The position numbers and the translations under genes were made by a program. The notes under the pieces were generated by a model that was not told where the DNA came from, did not search any database, and was given only the letters and a program-made list of their open reading frames with translations. Source: Clostridium puniceum (GTDB lineage: Bacteria > Bacillota > Clostridia > Clostridiales > Clostridiaceae). Taken from it: 64,000 nucleotides of DNA. Below, one piece after another: positions 52,556-62,149 of this stretch. The stretch spans positions 47,743-111,742 of the forward strand of contig NZ_LZZM01000245.1 of the NCBI RefSeq assembly GCF_002006345.1, read 5' to 3'. The stretch's first letter is position 1, and each line of letters starts with the position of its first letter.

Positions 52556-53347
52556 TTAAATTTCTATATAGCTGCTAGGATTATGCCTATTCGCCATAGT
52601 TAATATTATGTCTTCTTTTTGCTTAATTCCATTTTCATTTAATACATTTAAAACTGTTTGATATGCTAAATCAGGCTGATTATTTGTATTACTTAAATGT
52701 CCTAAAATAATCTTTTTATTAAGTGAACATTTAGACAATTCCACAATCGCAGTTCCACAATCGTCATTAGATAAATGCCCTATTTCACTAAGTATTCTCC
52801 TTTTTAGTGGATAAGGATATGGCCCAAATTTAAGCATATTAACATCGTGGTTACTTTCAAGAAGTATAACCTCTGAATCTTTTATATTATTAAAAATTTC
52901 CCTAGTAAAAGTACCAAAATCAGTTGCTACACTTATACTCTTTCCACCAGAATATACTGTATATCCCATTGGCGCAGCTGCATCATGAGGAATATTAAAG
53001 GCTTTAATACTCATATCATTTATTTCAGTGACTGATCTCTTATCAATTACCTTTATATTATGATCTTTGATCTTTCCAATTGAATTTTCCATAGCAGACC
53101 AAGTATCAGCATTTGCATATATAGGAATATCATATTTTCTAGATAATACCCCTATTCCTTTAATATGATCACTATGTTCATGAGTTATAAAAATTCCATT
53201 TAAGTCATTTGGCGCTTGATTAATTTCTTGCAATGCCATATCAATCTTTTTCCCTGGGAGCCCTGCATCAATTAATATCTTAGCTTTATCCGAAGCAATA
53301 AACATGCTATTGCCACTACTACCACTATATAAAGAACAAAATATCAC
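52556..53347 (-). CDS. walJ: MBL-fold metallohydrolase, WalJ/YycJ type
   Basis: About 263 residues from the GTG at 53347 (GGGGGAG nine bases upstream), which gives the normal start MIFCSLYSGSSGNSMFIAS. The longer frame to 53386 overlaps murA. It has the zinc-binding FITHEHSDHIKG, SVATDFGTFT and LGHLSNTNNQP. Family members act at the interface of cell division and wall metabolism in Firmicutes and belong to the origin region. It follows murA by 28 bases. Confidence 0.9.
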   Translation of the reverse strand: MIFCSLYSGSSGNSMFIASDKAKILIDAGLPGKKIDMALQEINQAPNDLNGIFITHEHSDHIKGIGVLSRKYDIPIYANADTWSAMENSIGKIKDHNIKVIDKRSVTEINDMSIKAFNIPHDAAAPMGYTVYSGGKSISVATDFGTFTREIFNNIKDSEVILLESNHDVNMLKFGPYPYPLKRRILSEIGHLSNDDCGTAIVELSKCSLNKKIILGHLSNTNNQPDLAYQTVLNVLNENGIKQKEDIILTMANRHNPSSYIEI

Positions 53348-53375
53348 TTGTAACCACTCCCCCTTTGAATTTTTA

Positions 53376-54641
53376 TTACTCTTCAACTTTTATTCTTTTA
53401 ATATCTGCACCTAGAGCTTTAAATTTGTTTTCTATGTGAGGATATCCTCTGTCTATATGCTCTATACTAGTTATTTCTGTTACTCCCTCTGCAACTAATC
53501 CAGCTATGACCATAGCTGCACCTGCTCTTAAATCTGTTGCCTTTACTATAGCTCCTGTTAACTTTTGTGAACCGTCTATAATAGCAACTCTACCTTCAAC
53601 CTTTATACTTGCACCCATTTTCTTTAATTCATCTATATGCTTATGTCTATTTTCCCATATAGATTCAGTAATTAAACTTCTCCCTGGAACAATACTCAAT
53701 AATGTTGACATTGGTTGTTGAATGTCTGTAGGAAATCCTGGGTATGGAGTTGTTTTAATGTTAACACCTTTAAGCGATGCATTTACACTAACTCTAATGC
53801 AGTCATCCCCCTCTTCAATTATAGCTCCCATTTCTGTAAGCTTAGCAGTAATCGATTCTAGATGTTTTGGTATAACATTTCTAATATAAACATCACCACC
53901 AGTTGCTGCTGCTGCTATCATAAATGTACCAGCCTCAATTTGGTCTGGTATTACACTATATGAACAGCCCTTTAAGCTTTTTACACCTTTAATTCTTATT
54001 ACGTCTGTACCTGCACCTCTTATATCAGCACCCATTGAATTTAAAAAGTTTGCTACATCAACAACATGAGGTTCCTTCGCAACATTTTCTAATGAAGTAA
54101 CCCCTTCTGCGAGAGTTGCTGCTATCATTACATTTATTGTTGCACCTACTGAAACTACATCAAAAAATATATTAGCACCTACTAATTTATCTGCCTTCAC
54201 ATTAACTGCACCATGTTCTATAGAAACCTCTGCTCCTAATGCTTCAAATCCTTTTATATGTTGATCAATAGGTCTTACGCCTATTGGACATCCACCTGGA
54301 AGAACTACTCTCGCTTTCTTAAATCGTGATAATAAAGCTCCTATAAAATAATATGAAGCCCTCATTCTCCTAACATCATCTATAGATGCGTCAAAATTAT
54401 TTACATCTGTGCTATCTATCTCTAGAGTATTATTATCTATCTTATTTATCTTACATCCTAAGCTTTTAAGTATTCTTTCTAAGCAGTGTACATCTTCAAT
54501 ATCTGGTATATTATCAATTATGCATTTTCCATCACTTGCCATTATTGCTGCTGGTAATATTGCTACTGCTGCATTTTTAGCTCCGTTGATATCAACACTG
54601 CCTTTTAGCAAGTTTCCTCCGTTTATAACTAATCTCTCCAT
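53376..54641 (-). CDS. murA: UDP-N-acetylglucosamine 1-carboxyvinyltransferase
   Basis: First committed step of peptidoglycan synthesis: PEP transfer to UDP-GlcNAc. About 421 residues from ATG 54641 (AGGGTG); the in-frame GTG at 54650 overlaps the ribosome site. It has the start ERLVINGGNLLKGSVDINGA with the K-N pair, the fosfomycin-sensitive catalytic Cys118 in PGGCPIGVRP, TPYPGFPTDIQQPM and DLRAGAAMVIAGL. Firmicutes often have two MurA copies; the origin-side copy is commonly MurA1. Confidence 0.96.
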   Translation of the reverse strand: MERLVINGGNLLKGSVDINGAKNAAVAILPAAIMASDGKCIIDNIPDIEDVHCLERILKSLGCKINKIDNNTLEIDSTDVNNFDASIDDVRRMRASYYFIGALLSRFKKARVVLPGGCPIGVRPIDQHIKGFEALGAEVSIEHGAVNVKADKLVGANIFFDVVSVGATINVMIAATLAEGVTSLENVAKEPHVVDVANFLNSMGADIRGAGTDVIRIKGVKSLKGCSYSVIPDQIEAGTFMIAAAATGGDVYIRNVIPKHLESITAKLTEMGAIIEEGDDCIRVSVNASLKGVNIKTTPYPGFPTDIQQPMSTLLSIVPGRSLITESIWENRHKHIDELKKMGASIKVEGRVAIIDGSQKLTGAIVKATDLRAGAAMVIAGLVAEGVTEITSIEHIDRGYPHIENKFKALGADIKRIKVEE

Positions 54642-54659
54642 TGAATTCACCCTATCTAT

Positions 54660-55122
54660 ATAAAATCTATATTAATTCATTTATAGTAATTTGCATTATT
54701 AACCTATTTTATTTTAAAATCTACTTTAATTATTATATCATAAACAAAATTTATTTAAATATATTTTTTCAGTCTATCACTACTTTTTTCAATCTATATG
54801 GTAATTAGCATAAAATTAAATAATTTTATATTGAATATAATTACATAATACCCATATTATTATATTTTTTATAAGTAAATATGTAAAAATATGTTTTTTA
54901 TTACATATTTATTATTTGCACCAATTATTTAATTATTCTTCTATTCTTTTATTTTATTTATTGTGTTATAATTTATCCAATAGCTAGAAGTGTTAAATAA
55001 CGGCTGCACGGTCCTGAACATTGTTCCCTTTGAGGGTATTTCATTTGAAATGTAAAATTTCATCTGAAAAGTTTCACTATTAAAACTTTGAGAATATGCT
55101 AATTGAGATTGTGAGGTTTGTC
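54660..55122. other. Gap between murA and the following plus-strand gene
   Basis: AT-rich, with GTTATAATTT (54964-54973) as a likely -10 for the plus-strand gene. A GC-richer leader at 54999-55041 contrasts with the surroundings (CGGCTGCACGGTCCTGAACA, then TTCCCTTTGAGGG). Its folding is unknown to me. Confidence 0.45.
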
Positions 55123-55662
55123 ATGAATTACTATATAGTTGCATTATTTGATGAGGAAACCTATCAAGTAATATCACCAATACAAAGAAATATGTCTAAA
55201 AAATTTAGAGCAAATAGAAATTCACCAATGCCCTTTGTATTATTAACAACTGTAGAAAAACCAAATTTGGATAAATTATATCCAGTTGTTGATAAAATTG
55301 TAAATTCATATAAAAGTTTTAGAATTAATGCTAGTGATTCAGTATATCTTTTTGAACCTACTAAAAGTGTTAATTTGAAAATAGAAGACAAAGGTTATAT
55401 AAAAAGGCTTTCTCGTTGCCTCTTAGACCAATTGGAACTTAGTGGCTTTGCTGCTAACAACTTTGGAGATAATTTTATTTCTCTTGCTAACGTTAGCTAT
55501 ATTCCAAAAGATTCAAAAAAGCAAGAGGTTAAATTAAACTTTCCTGAAATATATTTTAAAGATAATTATATTAAATTAAGAATCAAAAGCATTGAAATAT
55601 GGAAATTACCAACTGTAAAGAAAAATGTTCCACTAAAGTCTTACATATTAAGAGATTTCTAA
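55123..55662 (+). CDS. Hypothetical protein, possible degenerate 2H phosphoesterase
   Basis: About 179 residues from ATG 55123 (GTGAGG six bases upstream). The layout MNYYIVALFDEETYQVISPI, then RANRNSPMPFVLLTTVEKP and, at the second site, ISLANVSYIP recalls the 2'-5' RNA ligase-like (LigT) fold. The two H-x-T/S motifs are not present (FVLLTT and LANVSY instead). If it belongs there, it is catalytically dead. No signal peptide; monocistronic with a strong terminator. Confidence 0.55.
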   Translation: MNYYIVALFDEETYQVISPIQRNMSKKFRANRNSPMPFVLLTTVEKPNLDKLYPVVDKIVNSYKSFRINASDSVYLFEPTKSVNLKIEDKGYIKRLSRCLLDQLELSGFAANNFGDNFISLANVSYIPKDSKKQEVKLNFPEIYFKDNYIKLRIKSIEIWKLPTVKKNVPLKSYILRDF

Positions 55663-55742
55663 TGGCAAGTTAATTTTATATAAAAACTTTCCACATGTGT
55701 ATTAGATTATGTAGAATATTGATAAGTTTATAACTATATTTT

Positions 55743-55788
55743 TAAGATTGTGTTAAATAAAAATTATTTAACACAATCTTATTTTTTT
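55743..55788 (+). terminator. Strong intrinsic terminator
   Basis: Perfect 18-bp stem (55743-55760 and 55764-55781) with a 3-base loop, then seven T residues. Confidence 0.9.
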
Positions 55789-55931
55789 GCATATTTTCCA
55801 TATAATGGCTTGATATATAGTTAAATTTTGTATAAGAAAAAAATTTATTTTTTTGTATTCGTTTTCTGAACTTTCATTTATTTTAAAGATTTTGTAAAAT
55901 AATATTAGTTTAAAATGTAGGAGGATTCGTT

Positions 55932-56408
55932 ATGAATATTCAACCACTATTTAAAGTACAAAAAAAATACAATGATAGTCTACCAATAAATGATGAACTA
56001 ACTTCTCACAAATTGCAGGTTCGTAAAAACTTAGAATTTGAAATAACTCTTGGTGCTTTAGCTAATGAAACTAATTGTTTTAATTATTTAAAGAAGAAAT
56101 CTGCTCCTATTAATTTAACTTCAGTCTTTAACAAATATATAAATTGCCTTTCTCTAGCTTTAGCATTGGGAATGGATCATAAATATACTGATTTAATTGC
56201 AGTATCTATGAATCCTAATGATTATTGTCTAAGTGATCAATTCTTAAATTTATATATTGATATCAACGATTTAATTGCTTCCCCATCTATGGATCATTAC
56301 TTAACTTTATTTGAAGACTTATTAAGTTTAGGTTTAACATTAGGTTTTTCAGAAGATCAAATACAAAATTCATTTAATAAAGAATTAGATAATTTAGAAG
56401 TACTTTAG
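55932..56408 (+). CDS. dUTPase-like all-alpha protein without metal ligands
   Basis: 158 residues, all helical, AGGAGG site. The stretch ITLGALANETNCFNYL and the following helix FNKYINCLSLALALGM align with dimeric dUTPases and all-alpha NTP pyrophosphatases (VELGELANETR.FKYW... and LEEYVDCLHF.LSLG). The magnesium-binding ExxE and ExxD residues are replaced by Thr39, Ala42, Lys68 and Asn71, so hydrolysis is unlikely. It may be a nucleotide sensor or a scaffold protein. Alignment by eye only. Confidence 0.6.
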   Translation: MNIQPLFKVQKKYNDSLPINDELTSHKLQVRKNLEFEITLGALANETNCFNYLKKKSAPINLTSVFNKYINCLSLALALGMDHKYTDLIAVSMNPNDYCLSDQFLNLYIDINDLIASPSMDHYLTLFEDLLSLGLTLGFSEDQIQNSFNKELDNLEVL

Positions 56409-56525
56409 TGTTTAAATATATATATCACTAGTTTGCTTTTATTAAATAGTTTGTCACGCTAACATGCTTATTTTATATAATATTTAGTAAACTTAAGGGA
56501 ATACTACTCTTGAGGTGATATTGTT

Positions 56526-56957
56526 ATGTTTGGAATAATATGTGCAATAATTTCAGGAATTGCTATGAGCGTGCAAGGAGTTTTTAATACACGCTTGGGT
56601 GAAAAAATAGGTGTTTGGGAAACTACATTATTGGTTCAAATAATTGCCCTTATTGTAAGCCTTATAGTCTTTCTAATTTGGGGTAATGGTAGTTATGCAA
56701 ATTTGAAAGAAGCTAATAAGCTTTACTTACTTGGTGGAATTTTAGGTGTCGTAATAACTTTTACAGTTATTAAAAGTGTCGGTTCAATGGGACCTACCTT
56801 GGGTATTGGAATTATATTAATAGCTCAATTACTTACAGCTGCACTAATTGATGCTTTCGGATTGTTTGGAAATGAAAAGATTAGTTTTTCATTAAATCAC
56901 TTTTTAGGTATTGTTATTATGATTATTGGCATTGTAATATTTAAATGTAATCATTAA
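56526..56957 (+). CDS. DMT-family membrane protein (DUF606/YdcZ type)
   Basis: 143 residues, five hydrophobic helices, starting MFGIICAIISGIAMSVQGVF with the conserved NTRLGEKIG loop and ending VIMIIGIVIFKCNH. Members of this family are small permeases of unknown substrate. Stands alone with ribosome site TTGAGGTGATA. Confidence 0.85.
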   Translation: MFGIICAIISGIAMSVQGVFNTRLGEKIGVWETTLLVQIIALIVSLIVFLIWGNGSYANLKEANKLYLLGGILGVVITFTVIKSVGSMGPTLGIGIILIAQLLTAALIDAFGLFGNEKISFSLNHFLGIVIMIIGIVIFKCNH

Positions 56958-57026
56958 GGGATATTATACGAAATATACTAACTTACTGTTATTTTTCTGG
57001 TATTCCTAAGAAGGGACGTATATAAT

Positions 57027-57842
57027 TTGAATTTTTTTTCTAATATTAAATTTCTATCCCATTTAACATTTAACAATGTAACAGAATATTTTAAAGAGAG
57101 TAAACCAGTTAAATCTGATGAAATTACGGAAAACTCTATTAATTGGTTTGGTCATGCTACTACTGTTATTAATTTATCTAATAAAATTATTATAACTGAC
57201 CCTGTGTTTTCTAGTCTTTTAGGATACTTTAAAAGAACAGTAAAAAAACCAACATATATAAAAAATTTAACAGTAGATTACATATTATTATCTCATGGTC
57301 ATATGGATCATTTAAATTTTTCATCACTTAGAAAATTGAATAAGGATAGTGTCATAATTGTTCCAAAAGGATACTTTCGTATTGCTAAATTATTAGGGTT
57401 TAAAAAGGTAGTTTTACTACACCCTGGTGATGTTTACGAAGATGATTTTGTCAAAATTACTGCTTATGAAGCAGACCATGATGGTAGACGGTTTTATTTA
57501 GGTCATGATAATGAAAGCATTTCTTATTTAATTGAAAGAGATCATAGAAGAGTTTTTTTTGCAGGTGATACTGCTCTTACAAATAATTTTAAAGATATTA
57601 CTTGCGATGTAGCCTTAATGCCTGTTGGATGTTATAAACCAGATAGATTCTCATACATGCATTGTACTCCAAAGCAAAGCTATGAAATGTTTAAAATGAT
57701 GAATTGTCCTACAATGATCCCTATACATTATAAAACCTTCAGAATTTCATTAGAAAATTTTGAAGAAACTGAAGAAACCTTATTGAGTTTAAATGATGAT
57801 TCGATAAAAATAATTGATATTGGAGAAACTTATATTTTTTAA
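57027..57842 (+). CDS. MBL-fold metal-dependent hydrolase (UlaG/NAPE-PLD-like)
   Basis: 271 residues, TTG start with AAGAAGGGA upstream. It has the metal motif LLSHGHMDHLN, the core NWFGHATTVINL, FFAGDTAL and the late PIHYKTFR. This arrangement is closest to the UlaG/NAPE-PLD branch of the beta-lactamase fold, which includes phosphodiesterases and lactonases. Substrate unknown. Cytoplasmic, monocistronic. Confidence 0.85.
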   Translation: MNFFSNIKFLSHLTFNNVTEYFKESKPVKSDEITENSINWFGHATTVINLSNKIIITDPVFSSLLGYFKRTVKKPTYIKNLTVDYILLSHGHMDHLNFSSLRKLNKDSVIIVPKGYFRIAKLLGFKKVVLLHPGDVYEDDFVKITAYEADHDGRRFYLGHDNESISYLIERDHRRVFFAGDTALTNNFKDITCDVALMPVGCYKPDRFSYMHCTPKQSYEMFKMMNCPTMIPIHYKTFRISLENFEETEETLLSLNDDSIKIIDIGETYIF

Positions 57843-57851
57843 TAATTATTT

Positions 57852-57908
57852 AGAGATTATTTATTAAAGTTTTAAATTTAACTGTAAATAAATAATCTCT
57901 ATTTTTTT
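57852..57908 (+). terminator. Terminator of the MBL-fold gene
   Basis: 14-bp stem AGAGATTATTTATT / AATAAATAATCTCT, 21-base loop, then ATTTTTTTC. Confidence 0.8.
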
Positions 57909-58000
57909 CTGTTTTCATTCATAAATTTAGTTTATTTATATTAACAATAAAATTGTTTTTCATATAATATATTGAAGTAATAATATTCAGGAGAATATAT

Positions 58001-59203
58001 ATGTTTTCATCTAAAAGAAAATTAGATAATAATTTAAAGTACTATATAACAAACAATTCTTACAAAAATTATAGAGTGCTTATACAATATAATGATTTCC
58101 AATCTTCAATTGTAAAAAAAATAAATTCATATAAAGGAACCGTTTATCATATTATAGAATCTGCTCATCTTATAAGTGCAGAACTTAATTTTAGAGGTAT
58201 AAATAGAATTTCAGAATATCCTGAAATATGTAATATCTATTTAGATGAATATTTATTTTTATGTGGCTTAAATATTACGGCTGCTAATAAAGTTCATTTT
58301 TCTGAGAATAGTAATTTATCTGGAGCAGGTATTGGGATAGGACTTATAGACAGTGGAATATTTCCGCATCCAGATTTAGTTTCTCCTAGTAATAAAATAG
58401 AGTTATTTGAAGATTTAATTAATGAATTTCATTATCCTTATGATGATAATGGTCACGGTACATCTATTGCTGGAATCTTATGCAGTAGTGGGTTATCTTC
58501 AAATTATGTACACAAGGGTATATGCAATAAAAGTAAACTATATTGCTATAAAGCATTTGACAAACTAGGTAAAGGATTTGCTTCTGACATACTCTATGCT
58601 GTAGAAAGCTTGTCCAATATATCCAAAGAAAATAACATAAAAATATTGTGCCTCCCCTTTGAACTTTTAACTCATAATACATTTATTACTTCTTGTTTCA
58701 GTTCAGTATTTGATTATGCCATATCTAAAGGATTAATTCCTATAGTACCTAGTGGAAGTAGTTCGAATAACAAAACATCATCAATTATTGGAATTGCTAC
58801 TCTTCCCAATTGCTTAACTGTAGCCGGATTAGATACCACAACTCCACCTATAAGGTCTTATTTATATTCTTCTAGTGGACCTTATAGCAAAATATCTAAA
58901 CCCGAATTATCTGCAGCCTGTGTCAATATTGTTTCTCTTAATTCTAATACTAACTATATCTCTGAAAAAAACGGCATTAAACTTTATCCAAATAAGCTCG
59001 ATACACCTTATAAAACTTTTACCGGTACGTCAATAGCAGCTGCCTACATTTGTGGTGTATGCGCTTTATTATGTGAAAAGAATCCTTCTATAACATTTAA
59101 AGATATGGTTTCATTATTAAAAGTTGCTTCTGAACCTGTCTCAGATATCTCTAAAGCAATTCAAGGTGAAGGATTTGTAAATATCAGTAAACTTATGTCT
59201 TAG
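58001..59203 (+). CDS. Subtilisin-like serine protease (S8 family), no signal peptide
   Basis: 400 residues. The first 90 residues (VLIQYNDFQSSIVKKINSYK and onward) look like an I9-type propeptide, followed by the catalytic domain: Asp in GLIDSGIFPHPD, His in DDNGHGTSIAGI and Ser in FTGTSIAAAYICG. There is no signal peptide or membrane anchor, so it should be an intracellular or spore-associated protease. Physiological target unknown. Ribosome site AGGAGAATAT. Confidence 0.9.
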   Translation: MFSSKRKLDNNLKYYITNNSYKNYRVLIQYNDFQSSIVKKINSYKGTVYHIIESAHLISAELNFRGINRISEYPEICNIYLDEYLFLCGLNITAANKVHFSENSNLSGAGIGIGLIDSGIFPHPDLVSPSNKIELFEDLINEFHYPYDDNGHGTSIAGILCSSGLSSNYVHKGICNKSKLYCYKAFDKLGKGFASDILYAVESLSNISKENNIKILCLPFELLTHNTFITSCFSSVFDYAISKGLIPIVPSGSSSNNKTSSIIGIATLPNCLTVAGLDTTTPPIRSYLYSSSGPYSKISKPELSAACVNIVSLNSNTNYISEKNGIKLYPNKLDTPYKTFTGTSIAAAYICGVCALLCEKNPSITFKDMVSLLKVASEPVSDISKAIQGEGFVNISKLMS

Positions 59204-59311
59204 TGATTTCCATTATGATTTATTCAATAAATAACAGATTAACAATATAAAGAACAGATTCAATTTAATATAGTAAAGCTATATATCGTTAATTTTTACT
59301 TTAAGAAATCT

Positions 59312-59350
59312 ACAGAACTATCTCAAGAATAATATAGTTCTGTCTTTTTT
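59312..59350 (+). terminator. Terminator of the protease gene
   Basis: Stem ACAGAACTAT / ATAGTTCTGT, 11-base loop, then a T-run. Confidence 0.75.
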
Positions 59351-59538
59351 ATTAATTTTAAAATTTACGTTAATTAATATTTAACTCTATTGCACTTATA
59401 ATATGCTATAATTATTTCATAGATATATTATAATGCGAAGTATTTTGATGATAATAAAAGAATTAATTCATCATTAATTTTCCTAGCAAAAATTATATAT
59501 TACTAACAAAATATTTTGAAAGGTAGGTAGTAATAAGA

Positions 59539-60534
59539 ATGAGCACATTTATGCTAAAGAGTAAATCCATAGGATTCACTCCTGTTAATAATGTATTTAT
59601 AGAAAAATACATGCCACAAGCTAGAGGTGAATTTATAAAGATTTACTTATTGATGCTAAAGCATAATATTTCTGGCGAATTAGGAGTTAGCTCATCAATA
59701 CTAGCTTCCTCACTTAATTTATTAGAATCAGATATTATGAATGCTCTTAATTATTGGAATGATCAAGGCGTTATAAAATTTACTCAAATAGATAAGATGG
59801 GAAATTTCAATGTAGAATTTTTAGATTTAATTGATGAACCAATTAAACCTAAAAGGCAAATTGATTTATTGGAAGCTTTAGATAGTACAAATACTAAAGA
59901 CATGTTAAAAGATATTGAAATACTTCTAGCTAGACCATTATCTCCAAATGAAATGTCAACTTACTTAAATTGGCAAAAAGAATTTGGTTTCTCTTCTGAA
60001 TTAATTTTAATTTTAATGGAATACTGTATATCAAAAGGTAAAAGTGATTCAAGGTATATCGAAAAAGTTGCTTTATCTTGGTATGATTTAAAAATAACTA
60101 CTATTGAACAAGCACAAAATTTAATAAAAAAGACTGAAGACAAATGGGTTAACATAAGAAAAATATTAACTTATCTTGGAATAACTAATACAGATATAAT
60201 GAAGCCACAACAAGATTTAATAGAAAAATGGCTTCTTATATATAAATTTCCAAATGAAGTTATCTTAAAAGCCTGTGATGTATGTTTTGAAAGGCTAAAT
60301 CGAGCAGATTTTAAGTACATTGATGGTATATTAACTAATTGGAATAAAAATGATATTAGAACCTTAGAGGATATAGCTCTTAAAGATACTAAAAATACAA
60401 AAAATGTTAAATATACAAAAAACTATAATACTAATAATGAAAAAGCAACTCTTAAGTTTAATAACTTTGAGGGAAGAGAATATGATTATGATTCATTAGA
60501 AAAAAAACTTTTAGGGTGGGATAATGATGATTAA
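59539..60534 (+). CDS. DnaD-domain replication protein
   Basis: 331 residues. An N-terminal winged helix (GVSSSILASSLNLLESDIMN) is followed by two DnaD-like C-terminal domains (LARPLSPNEMSTYLNWQKEF; LIEKWLLIYKFPNEVILKAC) and a charged linker with the YD..E..LLGWDND end typical of clostridial DnaD-type primosome proteins. It overlaps the DnaC-like gene by 11 bases, so the two act as a pair in helicase loading. Confidence 0.92.
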   Translation: MSTFMLKSKSIGFTPVNNVFIEKYMPQARGEFIKIYLLMLKHNISGELGVSSSILASSLNLLESDIMNALNYWNDQGVIKFTQIDKMGNFNVEFLDLIDEPIKPKRQIDLLEALDSTNTKDMLKDIEILLARPLSPNEMSTYLNWQKEFGFSSELILILMEYCISKGKSDSRYIEKVALSWYDLKITTIEQAQNLIKKTEDKWVNIRKILTYLGITNTDIMKPQQDLIEKWLLIYKFPNEVILKACDVCFERLNRADFKYIDGILTNWNKNDIRTLEDIALKDTKNTKNVKYTKNYNTNNEKATLKFNNFEGREYDYDSLEKKLLGWDNDD

Positions 60535-61507
60535 AGGCTACCAAACTGAAATCTTAAAAATATATGATAAACTTAGAGACGATGAAACTAGAAATTTAAA
60601 GCTTAGAAAAAATGAAATTTCTAGAAAATATCCTGAAATTATTGAGTTAGATAATAAAATACAAAAACTATCTTTAGATATGGCTGTAGCAGTTATTAAA
60701 TCTAGCGATAGTGAAAAAACATTAAATCAATTTAAAGATCAAATTACAGATTTAAGGGTTAAAAAATGTGAGATGCTAGTTGAAAGAGGATATGATCCAG
60801 AATATCTAAACTTACATTATAATTGTAACAAATGTAAAGATACTGGCTTCATAGGCAATACTAAATGCATCTGCTATAAACAAAAATTAATAAAATTATA
60901 TTATAAAAATTCCGAATTGGAAAATGCAATAAAATCTAATAATTTCAATAATTTTGACTTAAGTTTATTTTCAAGTCATAAGCTTGGAGAAGAGAAATTC
61001 TCTCCAAGAAAAAACATGGAAAATAACTTAGAATATATATTGAAAGACTATATTCCAAATTTTCAGAACATATCAACAAACTTATTGTTTTATGGAAATC
61101 CTGGCAGTGGAAAGACTTATTTATCTTATTGCATATCTAAGGCTATATTAGATAAAGGATATTTGGTAATATATAAAACCTCTGATGAATTAATTAAAAA
61201 TCTAAGAGATATAAGATTTAACAATGATTCTACCTTAGAACCATTACTATTAGACTGCGATTTATTGATTATAGATGATTTAGGAGCTGAATATCTTAAT
61301 GAATTTTCTATAACTGAATTATTTAATTTAATTAATAAAAGAATTCTTGCTAATAAAAAAATGCTTATATCAACTAATTTAACTTTACCAGGTATAACAA
61401 AACAATATAGTGAAAGAATTGCATCTAGATTGATTGGAGAATTTAAACTTTGCAAGTTTTATTCAGAAGATATAAGAATCAAGAAAAATCTAGAGAAGAA
61501 TAGATAG
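60524..61507 (+). CDS. dnaC: DnaC/DnaI-type helicase loader ATPase
   Basis: 327 residues. The N-terminal 120 residues are a helical helicase-binding domain with a four-cysteine zinc site (CNKCKDTG, CICYK). The AAA+ domain has Walker A YGNPGSGKTYLS, Walker B LLIIDDLGAE and sensor I ISTNL, ending in an arginine finger region (SERIASRLIG). It loads the replicative helicase with the DnaD partner upstream. Named dnaC after the family; DnaI in Bacillus terms. Confidence 0.92.
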   Translation: MMIKGYQTEILKIYDKLRDDETRNLKLRKNEISRKYPEIIELDNKIQKLSLDMAVAVIKSSDSEKTLNQFKDQITDLRVKKCEMLVERGYDPEYLNLHYNCNKCKDTGFIGNTKCICYKQKLIKLYYKNSELENAIKSNNFNNFDLSLFSSHKLGEEKFSPRKNMENNLEYILKDYIPNFQNISTNLLFYGNPGSGKTYLSYCISKAILDKGYLVIYKTSDELIKNLRDIRFNNDSTLEPLLLDCDLLIIDDLGAEYLNEFSITELFNLINKRILANKKMLISTNLTLPGITKQYSERIASRLIGEFKLCKFYSEDIRIKKNLEKNR

Positions 61508-61636
61508 TAACCTTATAGTTATAGTATTTATTTCACCTAATAGTAAATACTAATTAAAACCCATGACAGTGATATGCTCCCTTTATAGTAGACAGTTAAA
61601 ATAATAAAACTGTTTCTATAAAGGGGGTATTTTATT

Positions 61637-62032
61637 TTGCCTAGAAAATCAAAAGTAATATCTGAAGTTAAAGTACAAGTTGTTGAAGAATACTTAACAG
61701 GCGTAAAAAGTATGGCTCAGATAGCATATGAATTACAAATCAACTATAGTACAGTTCAAGACTGGGTAAGTAAATTTAAACTATTGGGATCCAAAGGATT
61801 AATAACTGAAAATAGCAATGCAAGTTATTCTTCTGAAATTAAAAGACAAGCAATAACTGATTTTCATAATAATCAAGGTTCTTTGAGAGAAATTTGTATC
61901 CGCTATAATATTTCATCACATAGTATTCTTCGTCGATGGATAAAGCAACATAATTGTGATAAGATATTGGAATCTTATCATACTAAAGGAGCTGCTATTA
62001 TGAATAATGGAAGAAAAACTACTTATGAATAA
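61637..62032 (+). pseudogene. IS3-family OrfA (helix-turn-helix part), truncated by a stop
   Basis: Residues 1-131 from a TTG after AAAGGGGGT contain two helix-turn-helix units (SMAQIAYELQINYSTVQDWV; SLREICIRYNISSHSILRRW). It stops with TAA at 62032, while the homologous sequence carries on in the same frame (RIEIVSFCIANTNDYKLTSS, then YGWVKRYKENGIP) to a frameshift near 62160. Confidence 0.8.
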
Positions 62033-62149
62033 AGAATTGAAATTGTTTCATTTTGTATTGCTAACACTAACGATTATAAATTAACTTCAAGTAAATATAA
62101 TGTTTCATATCAACAAATTTATGGATGGGTAAAAAGGTACAAAGAAAAT

